64,000 nt of DNA from an uncultured Pseudomonadales bacterium (GTDB lineage Bacteria; Pseudomonadota; Gammaproteobacteria; Pseudomonadales; Azotimanducaceae): contig OY282447.1 of assembly GCA_958296165.1 (NCBI GenBank), positions 2,108,001-2,172,000 on the forward strand, read 5' to 3'. The notes beneath the pieces were generated by a model. That model did not search any database and was not told where the DNA came from. It worked only from the letters and a program-made list of their open reading frames with translations. Positions within the stretch are counted from its first letter, which is position 1. Every line of letters starts with the position of its first letter. This document shows positions 1 through 7,611 of this stretch, piece after piece. Made by a program: the position numbers and the translations under genes.

Positions 1-497
1 TCGATGCGCATTTGCCGTTTGTACACGATGACGCGCGCATCAAGGCAGGACTTGAAGCAGGTTCGCACGGCCGCCTCGAGATCGGCTGCGTCGACGCCGA
101 GGACCGTCTCATACAGTCCCGCGAAAGACGCTCCCTCCAGGTCTTCTTCCGGCGATGAAGAGCGCACCGCGAGCGGGCCGGCCGTTTCGCTCGCTAGTTC
201 GAGCGCTGCCGCTTGCTCTGGATTGAACGATAGGGAGTCGCTTAGATCTTTGACGATGGCGCAGATCGCTGCGACGTCGCCGTGGTTTGGAGCCTGCGCG
301 TCCGCAAACAAGCCGATTGCTTGCTGCCATTCGTCGCTTGAGCGGATTTCGAGCAGCCACGGCGCGAAGAAGTCGGTCGTCAGGACGACGCCGTCCGGAA
401 CCCGGAAACCAGCCTGCTTCAATAGGATTAGGGATGCGGCTTTGCCGCCAACGGCACGACTCGAAGGTTCTTCGTCGGTGGAGAGATCGACGAGCAT
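1..497 (-). CDS. PEP/pyruvate-binding (PPDK N-terminal domain) protein, partial
   Basis: The gene reads leftward and leaves the window, so only the first 165 residues are visible. The ATG at 497-495 follows an in-frame TAG on this strand. The protein has the ATP-grasp start typical of PEP synthase, PPDK and rifampicin phosphotransferase: GGKAASLILLKQAGFRVPDG near residues 17-36, and AVRSSSPEEDLEGASFAGLYE near residues 112-132. These enzymes phosphorylate pyruvate, water or an antibiotic through a swivelling histidine domain, which would lie outside the window. The exact reaction therefore cannot be assigned. The opposite strand is also open here, but its serine/arginine-rich product is an antisense shadow. 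Confidence 0.82.
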   Translation of the reverse strand, partial: MLVDLSTDEEPSSRAVGGKAASLILLKQAGFRVPDGVVLTTDFFAPWLLEIRSSDEWQQAIGLFADAQAPNHGDVAAICAIVKDLSDSLSFNPEQAAALELASETAGPLAVRSSSPEEDLEGASFAGLYETVLGVDAADLEAAVRTCFKSCLDARVIVYKRQMRI

Positions 498-809
498 GCG
501 CGAGCTCGTGTGCTACTTTTTGGCCGAGACCGCGCTGGCCGAGATCGCGTTGCGCGGCCCTTGACCACGTCGCACTGCTGTCCGCAAGTCGGCCACCGTC
601 GGCGGGCGCTGTTCCGTTGCTCGCGCTCGCTCCGCCATGGTTGTTGGGCCCCTCTAGGATTTGATCAGTACAGGCACGCTAACCGTGCCGACGAGCCGTT
701 GTCAACGATTGCATGGTTGGCCAAGCCATTCATGCTAGGCCGTGCTAAGGTTGCTCTCGGCAACGCTTCGCTCAGCAAAATCGCTTACGGCCCGTGTACG
801 GCCGGGCAC
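498..809. other. Intergenic region, no gene recognised
   Basis: No convincing coding frame, RNA gene or strong promoter was seen between the minus-strand start at 497 and the MITE-like element. Short open frames here have shadow-like composition and no ribosome binding site. Confidence 0.5.
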
Positions 810-1004
810 CAGGGCGATTGCATTAGGACATAAAATGTCGTCTCGTCGCCCAAAAGGCACGCCGAACAGTGGCAAGCGACCCCTCAAAACCGTCTTGTCA
901 GCCCCATTTCGGGCATTTTGGAGGTGAAATCGGCCCCGGCCGGGGGCTGTTTGGCCACATAACCCACCAAAGATTCCCAAATGCAATCGCCCTGGGCCGG
1001 GCAC
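800..1004. repeat. 10-bp target-site duplication around the MITE
   Basis: GGCCGGGCAC occurs at 800-809 and again at 995-1004, immediately outside the inverted repeats. Confidence 0.85.
810..994. mobile_element. MITE-like non-autonomous element, 185 bp
   Basis: The element begins CAGGGCGATTGCATT and ends with its exact reverse complement, giving 15-bp perfect terminal inverted repeats; matching then continues as GG at positions 17-18. It is flanked on both sides by GGCCGGGCAC (800-809 and 995-1004), a perfect 10-bp target duplication. It holds no coding frame. A CAGGG end and an 8-10 bp duplication are family traits of ISAs1 elements, so it is probably mobilised by an ISAs1-type transposase. 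Its ends differ from those of the full IS at 22553-24613 beyond CAGGGC-AT, so a different partner is likely. It sits directly upstream of the TonB receptor gene. Confidence 0.85.
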
Positions 1005-1071
1005 TAGGCGGCATTGACTCGGTGCTCGCCCACGTTCAGGATTCGCGCCACTAAGCCCTATGGAGGAAACC

Positions 1072-3474
1072 ATGGTCGATAGCTCGAAATGCTCTCTGCG
1101 CTTGTTCGTCCCATTGTCTATCTGCGCTGTTTACGCTGTTTTTTCGCCGCGCGTGGCCGCCGAAGCCGCCGAAGGAGATCAAGCCGACGCGGACGATGCC
1201 AAGTTCGTCGAGGAGGTCGTCGTCACGGCCACCTATCGCGAGACCAACCTGATGGACACGCCGCTTGCCATCAGTGCCGTGACCGACAGCCTGGTTGAGG
1301 ATTTGGCCGCTCAGAGCATGGAGGACATCTACACCATGATCCCCGGCTTGAGCATGCAGGGGTCCACAAACGGCGCCGCCCGCTACACGGTGCGCGGCAT
1401 CACCTCTCAAAGCGGCAATGTCCAGTACGCCCCGGCCGGGGCTACGGTAGGCATCTATTTGGACGGAACGCCGGTAACGGCGGCGTTGGGGCCGGACAAT
1501 CAAGTGAGCGGCACATTGTTCGACATCGAGCGCGTGGAAGTGCTGAAAGGGCCGCAGGGCACCCTCTTCGGCGAGGGTTCCCAAGGCGGCACGATTCGGT
1601 ACTTGTACAAGCAGCCGGACGCGACGCAGTTCGATGCCGCCTTCAACGCCAGCATTGCCAACATGGAAGAGTCGACGGACAGGTCGAATCGCTTGGATGG
1701 CATGCTCAACGTGCCTCTTGGCGAGGGTTCCGCGCTGCGGGTGACCGGATGGCGCTCGCAAACCGCAGGCTTCATCGACAACCTAGAGCCGTTCGAGGAG
1801 GACTTCAACCAGGCGGAGGCAATCGGCGCCCGTGCCGCGCTGCGCTACGAGGGCGATTCCTTTGCCGTTACCGGCAGCATCTACAGCAGCACGCAAAAAA
1901 CCAAAGGAGGCGTGGGCACTGCACGCGCCTACGAGGCGTTGAACCGACGGATCCCCGGCATCGGGCCGGAGTCCGAGGACGCGATCAACATATTCAGCTT
2001 GGTTGTGGACGTGGATTTCGACTGGGCAACCTTCCAATCCATGACGTCCTTTACCGATCGCGAGATCACGGCTGTAACCGAGTCCACATCTGCTGGCGTC
2101 GCGCTGTTGGATTTCTTCTACGGCGGTTCAACGCAAGCGGCTGACCATCCGGAATGCGCCGGGGCCGGGGCGGCTTTCGGCATCTGCCCTGGTTGGACCG
2201 GAGTATTGAACTTCGGCGGGCCGCTCTTCACTCCCGATGGCAACAACCTGCAGGCGATCAGCGGCTTCCAGGATCACTACAGCGAGCGTTGGGTGCAGGA
2301 GTTTCGCCTGCTGTCGCCATCCGACAAACGACTGCGATGGACCGCTGGCGCGTTCTGGAAAGACAGCGAGGATCACACCCAAGCTCAGCAACAAGCGGCC
2401 TACTACGCCGGTCGGGAAGCATTCGGGGAACGCTTCGATCCGCTGCTGATGGTGCCGGCGAACACGCACACGGATTTCATCGAGGAATACGCCATCTTCG
2501 GCGAGGCGAGCTACGACCTCACGCGTACTCTGGAGCTCACCGCCGGCGTTCGCGTTTCCAATTTGGCACAGCATTTCACCAATACCAATACCGGCACGGA
2601 CGATACGCCGGTATCGCCGAAGTTCGTTCTGTCATGGCAGCCGTTGGACAACTTGCTGCTGTACGCCAACTACGCCACAGGTTTTCGCCCAGGCAACGTG
2701 AACAACAACTTAGAGTTCTATGCCGGTCAGTTCGAGCAATCCATTCAGGACCTCATCAACAACGCGGCCTTGGACGACGCCGCGCGGCAGGCGGGCATCG
2801 CCATGCTAGAGCAGAACATCGCCAACAGCCGGTCGCGGCTGTTCTTCGATGGCGACAAAGTAGACAGCTACGAGCTGGGGATGAAAGCCACGTTGTACGA
2901 CGGCCGCATCGCCCTGCTGTCGTCGGCCTACTACATCGACTGGAAAGACATGATCGTCTACGTAGCGGATCCCATGGTCGCCCCGGGTGGCGACGTCCAC
3001 AACGCCAACAGCGGCGGTGCGGAGGTTCGAGGTTTCGAGCTGGAAGCGAGCGCCTTTGTAACGGAGCGTTTCAGCATCCGTGTGGCTGGCGATGTGAACG
3101 AGACCGAAGTGACGGAGTCGGCGGCGTTTGCGACGAGCGGCGACGGCAACGAGCTCATCTACGCGCCAAATCACAGTGCGTCCGTGGCGCTCGACTACTC
3201 GCTGCCTGTTGCGAACGGCTGGATGCTCGACCTGCATCTAGACCATGCATGGGTGGCCGAGCAGTACGTTAACGCAGACAACAGCATCGAGATCCCAAGC
3301 TACGAGAAGACCAACAGCAGGATCACGGTGCGCGGGCCTGGCGACAAATGGCGCGTGGCGTTGTTCGGCACGAATCTTATGAACGACGAGATCATACGGG
3401 GACGCGACACCATCGGCACGTTCTATTGGCATTCGCCACGTCAGATCGGTCTGGAGGTGGGCTACCAGCGCTAG
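1072..3474 (+). CDS. TonB-dependent outer-membrane receptor
   Basis: An 800-residue outer-membrane receptor that should import a bulky substrate using TonB/ExbBD energy. A signal peptide precedes EEVVVTATYRETNLMDTPLA, a typical start of the plug domain (TonB-box-like VVVTA). The plug contains RYTVRGI, VGIYLDGTPV and the conserved FDIERVEVLKGPQGTLFG. The C-terminal beta-barrel ends in an aromatic-containing strand (GLEVGYQR). An ATG also exists at 1060, but GGAGGA at 1062-1067 favours the ATG at 1072. The PhyH, Gfo/Idh and phosphotriesterase-like genes follow on the same strand, which suggests that the imported substrate is processed by them. The substrate cannot be named. Confidence 0.9.
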   Translation: MVDSSKCSLRLFVPLSICAVYAVFSPRVAAEAAEGDQADADDAKFVEEVVVTATYRETNLMDTPLAISAVTDSLVEDLAAQSMEDIYTMIPGLSMQGSTNGAARYTVRGITSQSGNVQYAPAGATVGIYLDGTPVTAALGPDNQVSGTLFDIERVEVLKGPQGTLFGEGSQGGTIRYLYKQPDATQFDAAFNASIANMEESTDRSNRLDGMLNVPLGEGSALRVTGWRSQTAGFIDNLEPFEEDFNQAEAIGARAALRYEGDSFAVTGSIYSSTQKTKGGVGTARAYEALNRRIPGIGPESEDAINIFSLVVDVDFDWATFQSMTSFTDREITAVTESTSAGVALLDFFYGGSTQAADHPECAGAGAAFGICPGWTGVLNFGGPLFTPDGNNLQAISGFQDHYSERWVQEFRLLSPSDKRLRWTAGAFWKDSEDHTQAQQQAAYYAGREAFGERFDPLLMVPANTHTDFIEEYAIFGEASYDLTRTLELTAGVRVSNLAQHFTNTNTGTDDTPVSPKFVLSWQPLDNLLLYANYATGFRPGNVNNNLEFYAGQFEQSIQDLINNAALDDAARQAGIAMLEQNIANSRSRLFFDGDKVDSYELGMKATLYDGRIALLSSAYYIDWKDMIVYVADPMVAPGGDVHNANSGGAEVRGFELEASAFVTERFSIRVAGDVNETEVTESAAFATSGDGNELIYAPNHSASVALDYSLPVANGWMLDLHLDHAWVAEQYVNADNSIEIPSYEKTNSRITVRGPGDKWRVALFGTNLMNDEIIRGRDTIGTFYWHSPRQIGLEVGYQR

Positions 3475-3508
3475 GCCGAGCGAGCCCGGCGCGCGAAGGA
3501 GATTCGTC

Positions 3509-4393
3509 ATGCACACATCTACTCTTGCCAACCCGTGCCTGGACGAGCTCAGCCGCTTGCAGCTAGAGCGCAATGCCTTGGAGCTTGAGGTGTGCGGCTA
3601 CACCGTCGTCGAGGAAGCCATCGATCCGGATCTCACGGCCCGAGGACTCGAAGCCACCCTGCGCACATTCGCCGAACGCAGGGGCAAGCGCCCGGACGTG
3701 CAGACGGGCGAAGGCTACGAGGGCTACTGGTCGTCGCACTACATGCTGCTGAAGGATCCGGCATTCGAGCGGATTCTGATGGCAGAGAAAGTGCTGGCGC
3801 TGATCGACTACCTCGTCGGCGAAGATTGCATCCTCAGCTCTACGACGGGCCTGATACGGGGCAAGGGCGGCGGCGACACGCTGCCGAGTGGCTACCTGCC
3901 GCTGCACGGCGACGACATCTCGCCGCAGCCCCATCCCGCATTCAACAACTTCGCCAGCGTAAACGTCTTCCTTACCGATATGACCGAGGAGTCGGGCTGT
4001 CTCGCGTTCGTGCCGGGCAGCCATAAGCGGCTTCGACAGCCGACGGCGCAGGAGAGGGTGCTGGCCGGCGAGGGCGCCAACCGCGAGGCGGTGCCGGTGG
4101 TTGCGCCGGCCGGTTCGGCAGTGGTCTGGCCTTCGCACACCTGGCATGGTTCCTGGGAGTCGCCAACGGCCGCGCTGCGGGTCACGCTGGCGCTGCTGTT
4201 CGGGCGACCCCACTTGCAGCCGTTCGATCTCTACCGGGAGTCGGTTCCTGACGAAGTGCTGGAACGGAACTCGCCGCGCTTCGCCACGCTGATGGGCATG
4301 GACACCTTCTACGGCTGGAACGACAACCGGGACGACTGGATGAAGCAGTGGCGCGACCGGGACCGCTCCCGCTACGCGCCACGTGTCGTGTAG
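3509..4393 (+). CDS. Phytanoyl-CoA dioxygenase (PhyH) family protein
   Basis: A 294-residue Fe(II)/2-oxoglutarate oxygenase of the PhyH family. The iron-binding facial triad is visible: His133-x-Asp135 in LPLHGDD and His213 in HTWHGSW. An Arg about ten residues later (ALRVTL) would bind 2-oxoglutarate. AAGGAG lies before the ATG. Family members hydroxylate a range of small molecules, so the name does not imply phytanoyl-CoA as substrate. The gene lies 35 bp after the TonB receptor and 86 bp before a second PhyH gene, consistent with successive steps on one imported compound. Confidence 0.85.
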   Translation: MHTSTLANPCLDELSRLQLERNALELEVCGYTVVEEAIDPDLTARGLEATLRTFAERRGKRPDVQTGEGYEGYWSSHYMLLKDPAFERILMAEKVLALIDYLVGEDCILSSTTGLIRGKGGGDTLPSGYLPLHGDDISPQPHPAFNNFASVNVFLTDMTEESGCLAFVPGSHKRLRQPTAQERVLAGEGANREAVPVVAPAGSAVVWPSHTWHGSWESPTAALRVTLALLFGRPHLQPFDLYRESVPDEVLERNSPRFATLMGMDTFYGWNDNRDDWMKQWRDRDRSRYAPRVV

Positions 4394-4479
4394 CCAATCG
4401 CAGGCTTGGGCACTGCGCCCGGCAATCGGTGATCCGATTCGTCTGTTAGGATCAGCGCTCTTTCGACTGGGCACCGACG

Positions 4480-5352
4480 ATGGAAAGAGCTGAAGCCGCC
4501 GTTCGCGATCGCATGGAGGCATACACCGCGCCGTCGGTGGCGCCCGGCGACGTGTCCGACGAGCTGCGGCCGCGCATTGACGAACTGGGCCTCTGGGACG
4601 CTGTCGAGCACATGCGCGAGCACGGTTACGCGGTAATCCGCGAGGCCGCTCCGCCCGCCCTCATGGACGACCTGCGCGAGGCCATCCACACATTGTCCAA
4701 ACCGGCCGACACGCCAAGCGGCCTGGCATCCGCGCCGATGTTGCTGGGCCGGCACCCGGCTGTGGATCGGGTGGCGACGCTGCCGAAGATCATGGCGTTC
4801 GCAGAGTTCAGCGTCGGCAAGGCCATGCGCGGCGGCCGCTTCGTCGGCAGCATCAAACCCGACGGCGGCGACGCGCTTGCCCTGCATGCGGACCAGAACT
4901 GGATGCCGACGCCGTTCCCCGAACACAACCTGGTGGTGACGTTCTGCTTTGCCTGCGAAGGCATGACGGAGGCGGGCGGCTCGACTTGCGTCGTTCCTGG
5001 CTCGCAGCTGCGCCGCCGAGCGCCCACCGGCGCGGAAATGGAGGCTGCGCAGACGGTCCCGATCGAGACGCAGAAGGGCGATGTGGCCGTGTGGGACGGG
5101 TCGATCTGGCATGGCTCGTATCCGCGCACCATTCCGGGCACCCGCACGGTGCTGCACGCGACGTATCAGCGCTTGTACACGCAGCCCATCGACGATTTCA
5201 CGTATCTCCTGCGCGACGCCGAGTACATGGCGAACGCGCCCGAGGGGATGCGTCAACTGCTAGGCGCTGATCTGTTCTTCCACACCGCTACGCCTGAGCG
5301 CGACGTCGACATGAAGAAGTTCATGTACGCCGTTGCGGCATCGAAGCTCTGA
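4480..5352 (+). CDS. Phytanoyl-CoA dioxygenase (PhyH) family protein
   Basis: A 290-residue second PhyH-type Fe(II)/2-oxoglutarate oxygenase. The triad is His136-x-Asp138 (LHADQNW) with distal His211 (IWHGSYPR); RTIPGTRTVLHATYQR supplies the co-substrate arginine region. It is only distantly similar to the gene just upstream and is therefore probably not a recent duplicate. The ATG has no strong ribosome binding site. The order within this row suggests oxidation of an imported substrate before the oxidoreductase and hydrolase downstream. Confidence 0.84.
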   Translation: MERAEAAVRDRMEAYTAPSVAPGDVSDELRPRIDELGLWDAVEHMREHGYAVIREAAPPALMDDLREAIHTLSKPADTPSGLASAPMLLGRHPAVDRVATLPKIMAFAEFSVGKAMRGGRFVGSIKPDGGDALALHADQNWMPTPFPEHNLVVTFCFACEGMTEAGGSTCVVPGSQLRRRAPTGAEMEAAQTVPIETQKGDVAVWDGSIWHGSYPRTIPGTRTVLHATYQRLYTQPIDDFTYLLRDAEYMANAPEGMRQLLGADLFFHTATPERDVDMKKFMYAVAASKL

Positions 5353-5508
5353 CGGCGCGGAGACGCGAGGCGATCGAGGAAGCAACCGCAGCCAGGACTT
5401 GCCGGGTCTTCATCGCCAAGCCCTATAACCGAGCCCCCTTAACGTCGGGTGGCCGGGCTGTTCGTGGCACACTGCGCCGCAACAGACGAATCGGGGCGAA
5501 GGGGAGAC

Positions 5509-6492
5509 ATGCCTAGAAAACGACTGGCCGTCGTGCTGATCGGGGCCGGCGGCAACATGCGCAACGCCCATGTGCCGCGCATTCTGGCCGATGGCGCGGT
5601 TACGATCGCCGCAGTCGCGGATCCGGTGCCAGCCCAGGCGCAGCTGCTGATGGAGAAGGTCGGGCGCGAGATTCCGCACTTCGCCAACTGGCGCGCGATG
5701 CTCGAAGAGACGAGCGCCGACGGCGCTCTGATCAGCACGCCGCATCGCGATCATTACGTCCAGGCAAGAGCCTGCCTGGAACGAGGACTGCACACTTTGG
5801 TGGAGAAGCCGCTGGTCATCCAGCCTGCCCACGCGAAGCGCCTGCTGGCGTTGGCGGCGGAGCGGGAACGGGCGCTGGTAGTGGCCTATCAGCGCCATTG
5901 GATGCCGCACTTCGCCTATGCCCGTGAACTGGTGCGCAAGGGCGCGCTGGGCGAGATCAGAGGCGTCGTGGGCTATGTGACCCAGCATTGGATAGGCGCT
6001 GGCGGCTGGAGGCTGGATCCGACGCTCGCCGGCGGCGGCATGTTCATGGACACCGGCAGCCACTTGGTGGCGAGCCTCCTATGGGTGAGCGGCCTGCGCC
6101 CGCTTGCCGTCTCGGCAACATTCGACAATGCCGGCCGGAACGTGGACGTCAACGGCGGCTTGGTGGTTCGCTTCGCCGGCGACGCCGTCGGCACGCTCAC
6201 CACCACTGGCAACGCCTCTCGCCACGATGAACGTCTGGCCATCGCCGGCAGCGAAGGCTCCTTGGTGCTGCACTTGCATCAATGGCGAGTGTGCTCGATG
6301 CTGCTGAACGACGAGCCCGTGCAGCCGCCCAAGCGCATTGCGCCGGATACGCCGGACGCCGCGCTCTTTCGCTGGATGCGCAACGGCCTGAAGCGCTACG
6401 AAACGCAGGACTTCGCCTTGCAGGTGGCGCGGCTCACGGAAGCGGCGTACCGCTCTGCGGCACAGGGTGCGCCGGCGAAGGTGCGACGGTAA
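5509..6492 (+). CDS. Gfo/Idh/MocA family NAD(P)-dependent oxidoreductase
   Basis: A 327-residue dehydrogenase. The N-terminal Rossmann fold has VVLIGAGGNMRNAHVPRIL, followed by ADPVPAQA and the family's EKPLVI motif near residue 100. The C-terminal alpha/beta domain carries the GGGMFMDTGSHLVA stretch, where His is commonly catalytic. The ATG at 5509, preceded by GGGGAGAC, is preferred over an upstream in-frame start at 5449. Members oxidise or reduce sugars, inositols and related polyols. Its position between the PhyH pair and the phosphotriesterase-like hydrolase suggests a shared catabolic pathway. Confidence 0.87.
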   Translation: MPRKRLAVVLIGAGGNMRNAHVPRILADGAVTIAAVADPVPAQAQLLMEKVGREIPHFANWRAMLEETSADGALISTPHRDHYVQARACLERGLHTLVEKPLVIQPAHAKRLLALAAERERALVVAYQRHWMPHFAYARELVRKGALGEIRGVVGYVTQHWIGAGGWRLDPTLAGGGMFMDTGSHLVASLLWVSGLRPLAVSATFDNAGRNVDVNGGLVVRFAGDAVGTLTTTGNASRHDERLAIAGSEGSLVLHLHQWRVCSMLLNDEPVQPPKRIAPDTPDAALFRWMRNGLKRYETQDFALQVARLTEAAYRSAAQGAPAKVRR

Positions 6493-6617
6493 GGGTGGTA
6501 GGAAGTCGTAAGAGCGGCAGAGGTCCTAGAAGCGCCTTGGCCTTGAACGAAAGTGCAAACGCTGGCTAATCTCAGCGTATCACGATCTTGCGCGAAGCCG
6601 CGCAACGGGAGGACCTC

Positions 6618-7565
6618 ATGATCAACTCCGTCAATGGCCCCATCCATGCCGGGGATCTTGGCTTCACGCTCATGCACGAGCACGTCATGGTGTGCGCCGG
6701 AGGGCTGTATCGGAGCTATCCGGACCTGCTCGGCCAGAATCGAGAGGAACGAGCCATAGCCGCCCTCAAAGACGCCAAGGCGGCCGGCATCGACACCTTC
6801 GTGGACGCTACGACCTTCGACTTGGGGCGCGACCCAGAGCTGCTGCGGCGCGTCTCGGCGGCATCCGGCGTACACATCGTCAACGTCACGGGCTGGTGGC
6901 TGGATGTGCCGCGCTTCATCCGCAACGTCTCGCCCAAGCAGATGGCGCGCGAGTTCGTGCGCGACATCGAGGAGGGCTTCCGCGGCACGGACGTCAAGGC
7001 CGGCGTACTCAAGTGCGCGGCGGATTTCGAGGGCGTCACGCCCGAGTTGGAGATCATGGCGCGCGCGGTGGCCCGCGCCCACAACGAGACCGGCGTGCCG
7101 ATCATGGTGCATTCCTATCCCACCGGCCAAGTGGCGCGGCGGCAGATCGCCATCTTCAAGGAGGAAGGCGTAGACCTCGAACGGGTGAAGATCGACCACT
7201 CCAACGACACCACCGATACGGAGTATCTGAAGTGGATCCTCGATCAGGGCTGCTTTCTGGGCCTAGACCGCTACCCCGGCCACTTGGTGAGCCCGCATAT
7301 GCGTACCGTCACCATGAAGGCGCTGATCGACGCCGGCTACGCCGAGCGGCTGTGCCCCGCGCACGACTGCATCTGCCTGCACATCTTGAACGAGCGCGCC
7401 GACGGCACGCTGCCGGAGGAACATGCCATGGCGCTGCGCAACCCGGACGGCTTCCTCTACATGCATCGCCAGGTGATCCCGGATCTGCGCCGCATGGGCG
7501 TTGGCGACGACACGATCGACACACTGTTCGTGGACAACCCGAAGCGGTTCTTCACCGGCGCGTAA
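6618..7565 (+). CDS. Phosphotriesterase-family metal-dependent hydrolase
   Basis: A 315-residue amidohydrolase-superfamily protein close to the phosphotriesterase/lactonase group. LGFTLMHEHVMV near residues 14-25 supplies the first metal-binding H-x-H. VLKCAADFEG carries the position of the bridging carboxylated Lys; MVHSYPTG and KIDHSND supply later histidines. The ATG at 6618 is preceded by GGGAGGACCTC, so a short upstream extension is unlikely. Family members hydrolyse lactones, esters or phosphotriesters. A lactonase step after the Gfo/Idh dehydrogenase would be logical, but this is inference. Confidence 0.85.
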   Translation: MINSVNGPIHAGDLGFTLMHEHVMVCAGGLYRSYPDLLGQNREERAIAALKDAKAAGIDTFVDATTFDLGRDPELLRRVSAASGVHIVNVTGWWLDVPRFIRNVSPKQMAREFVRDIEEGFRGTDVKAGVLKCAADFEGVTPELEIMARAVARAHNETGVPIMVHSYPTGQVARRQIAIFKEEGVDLERVKIDHSNDTTDTEYLKWILDQGCFLGLDRYPGHLVSPHMRTVTMKALIDAGYAERLCPAHDCICLHILNERADGTLPEEHAMALRNPDGFLYMHRQVIPDLRRMGVGDDTIDTLFVDNPKRFFTGA

Positions 7566-7611
7566 GCGCGAGAAGCCGCAACAACAGCCGTTCAACAGCA
7601 CCGACCGCACC

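Noticed and set aside
4-564. Plus-strand 186-residue frame at the left edge
   Set aside because: Antisense to the PEP/pyruvate-binding protein start; no family resemblance and low-complexity composition.
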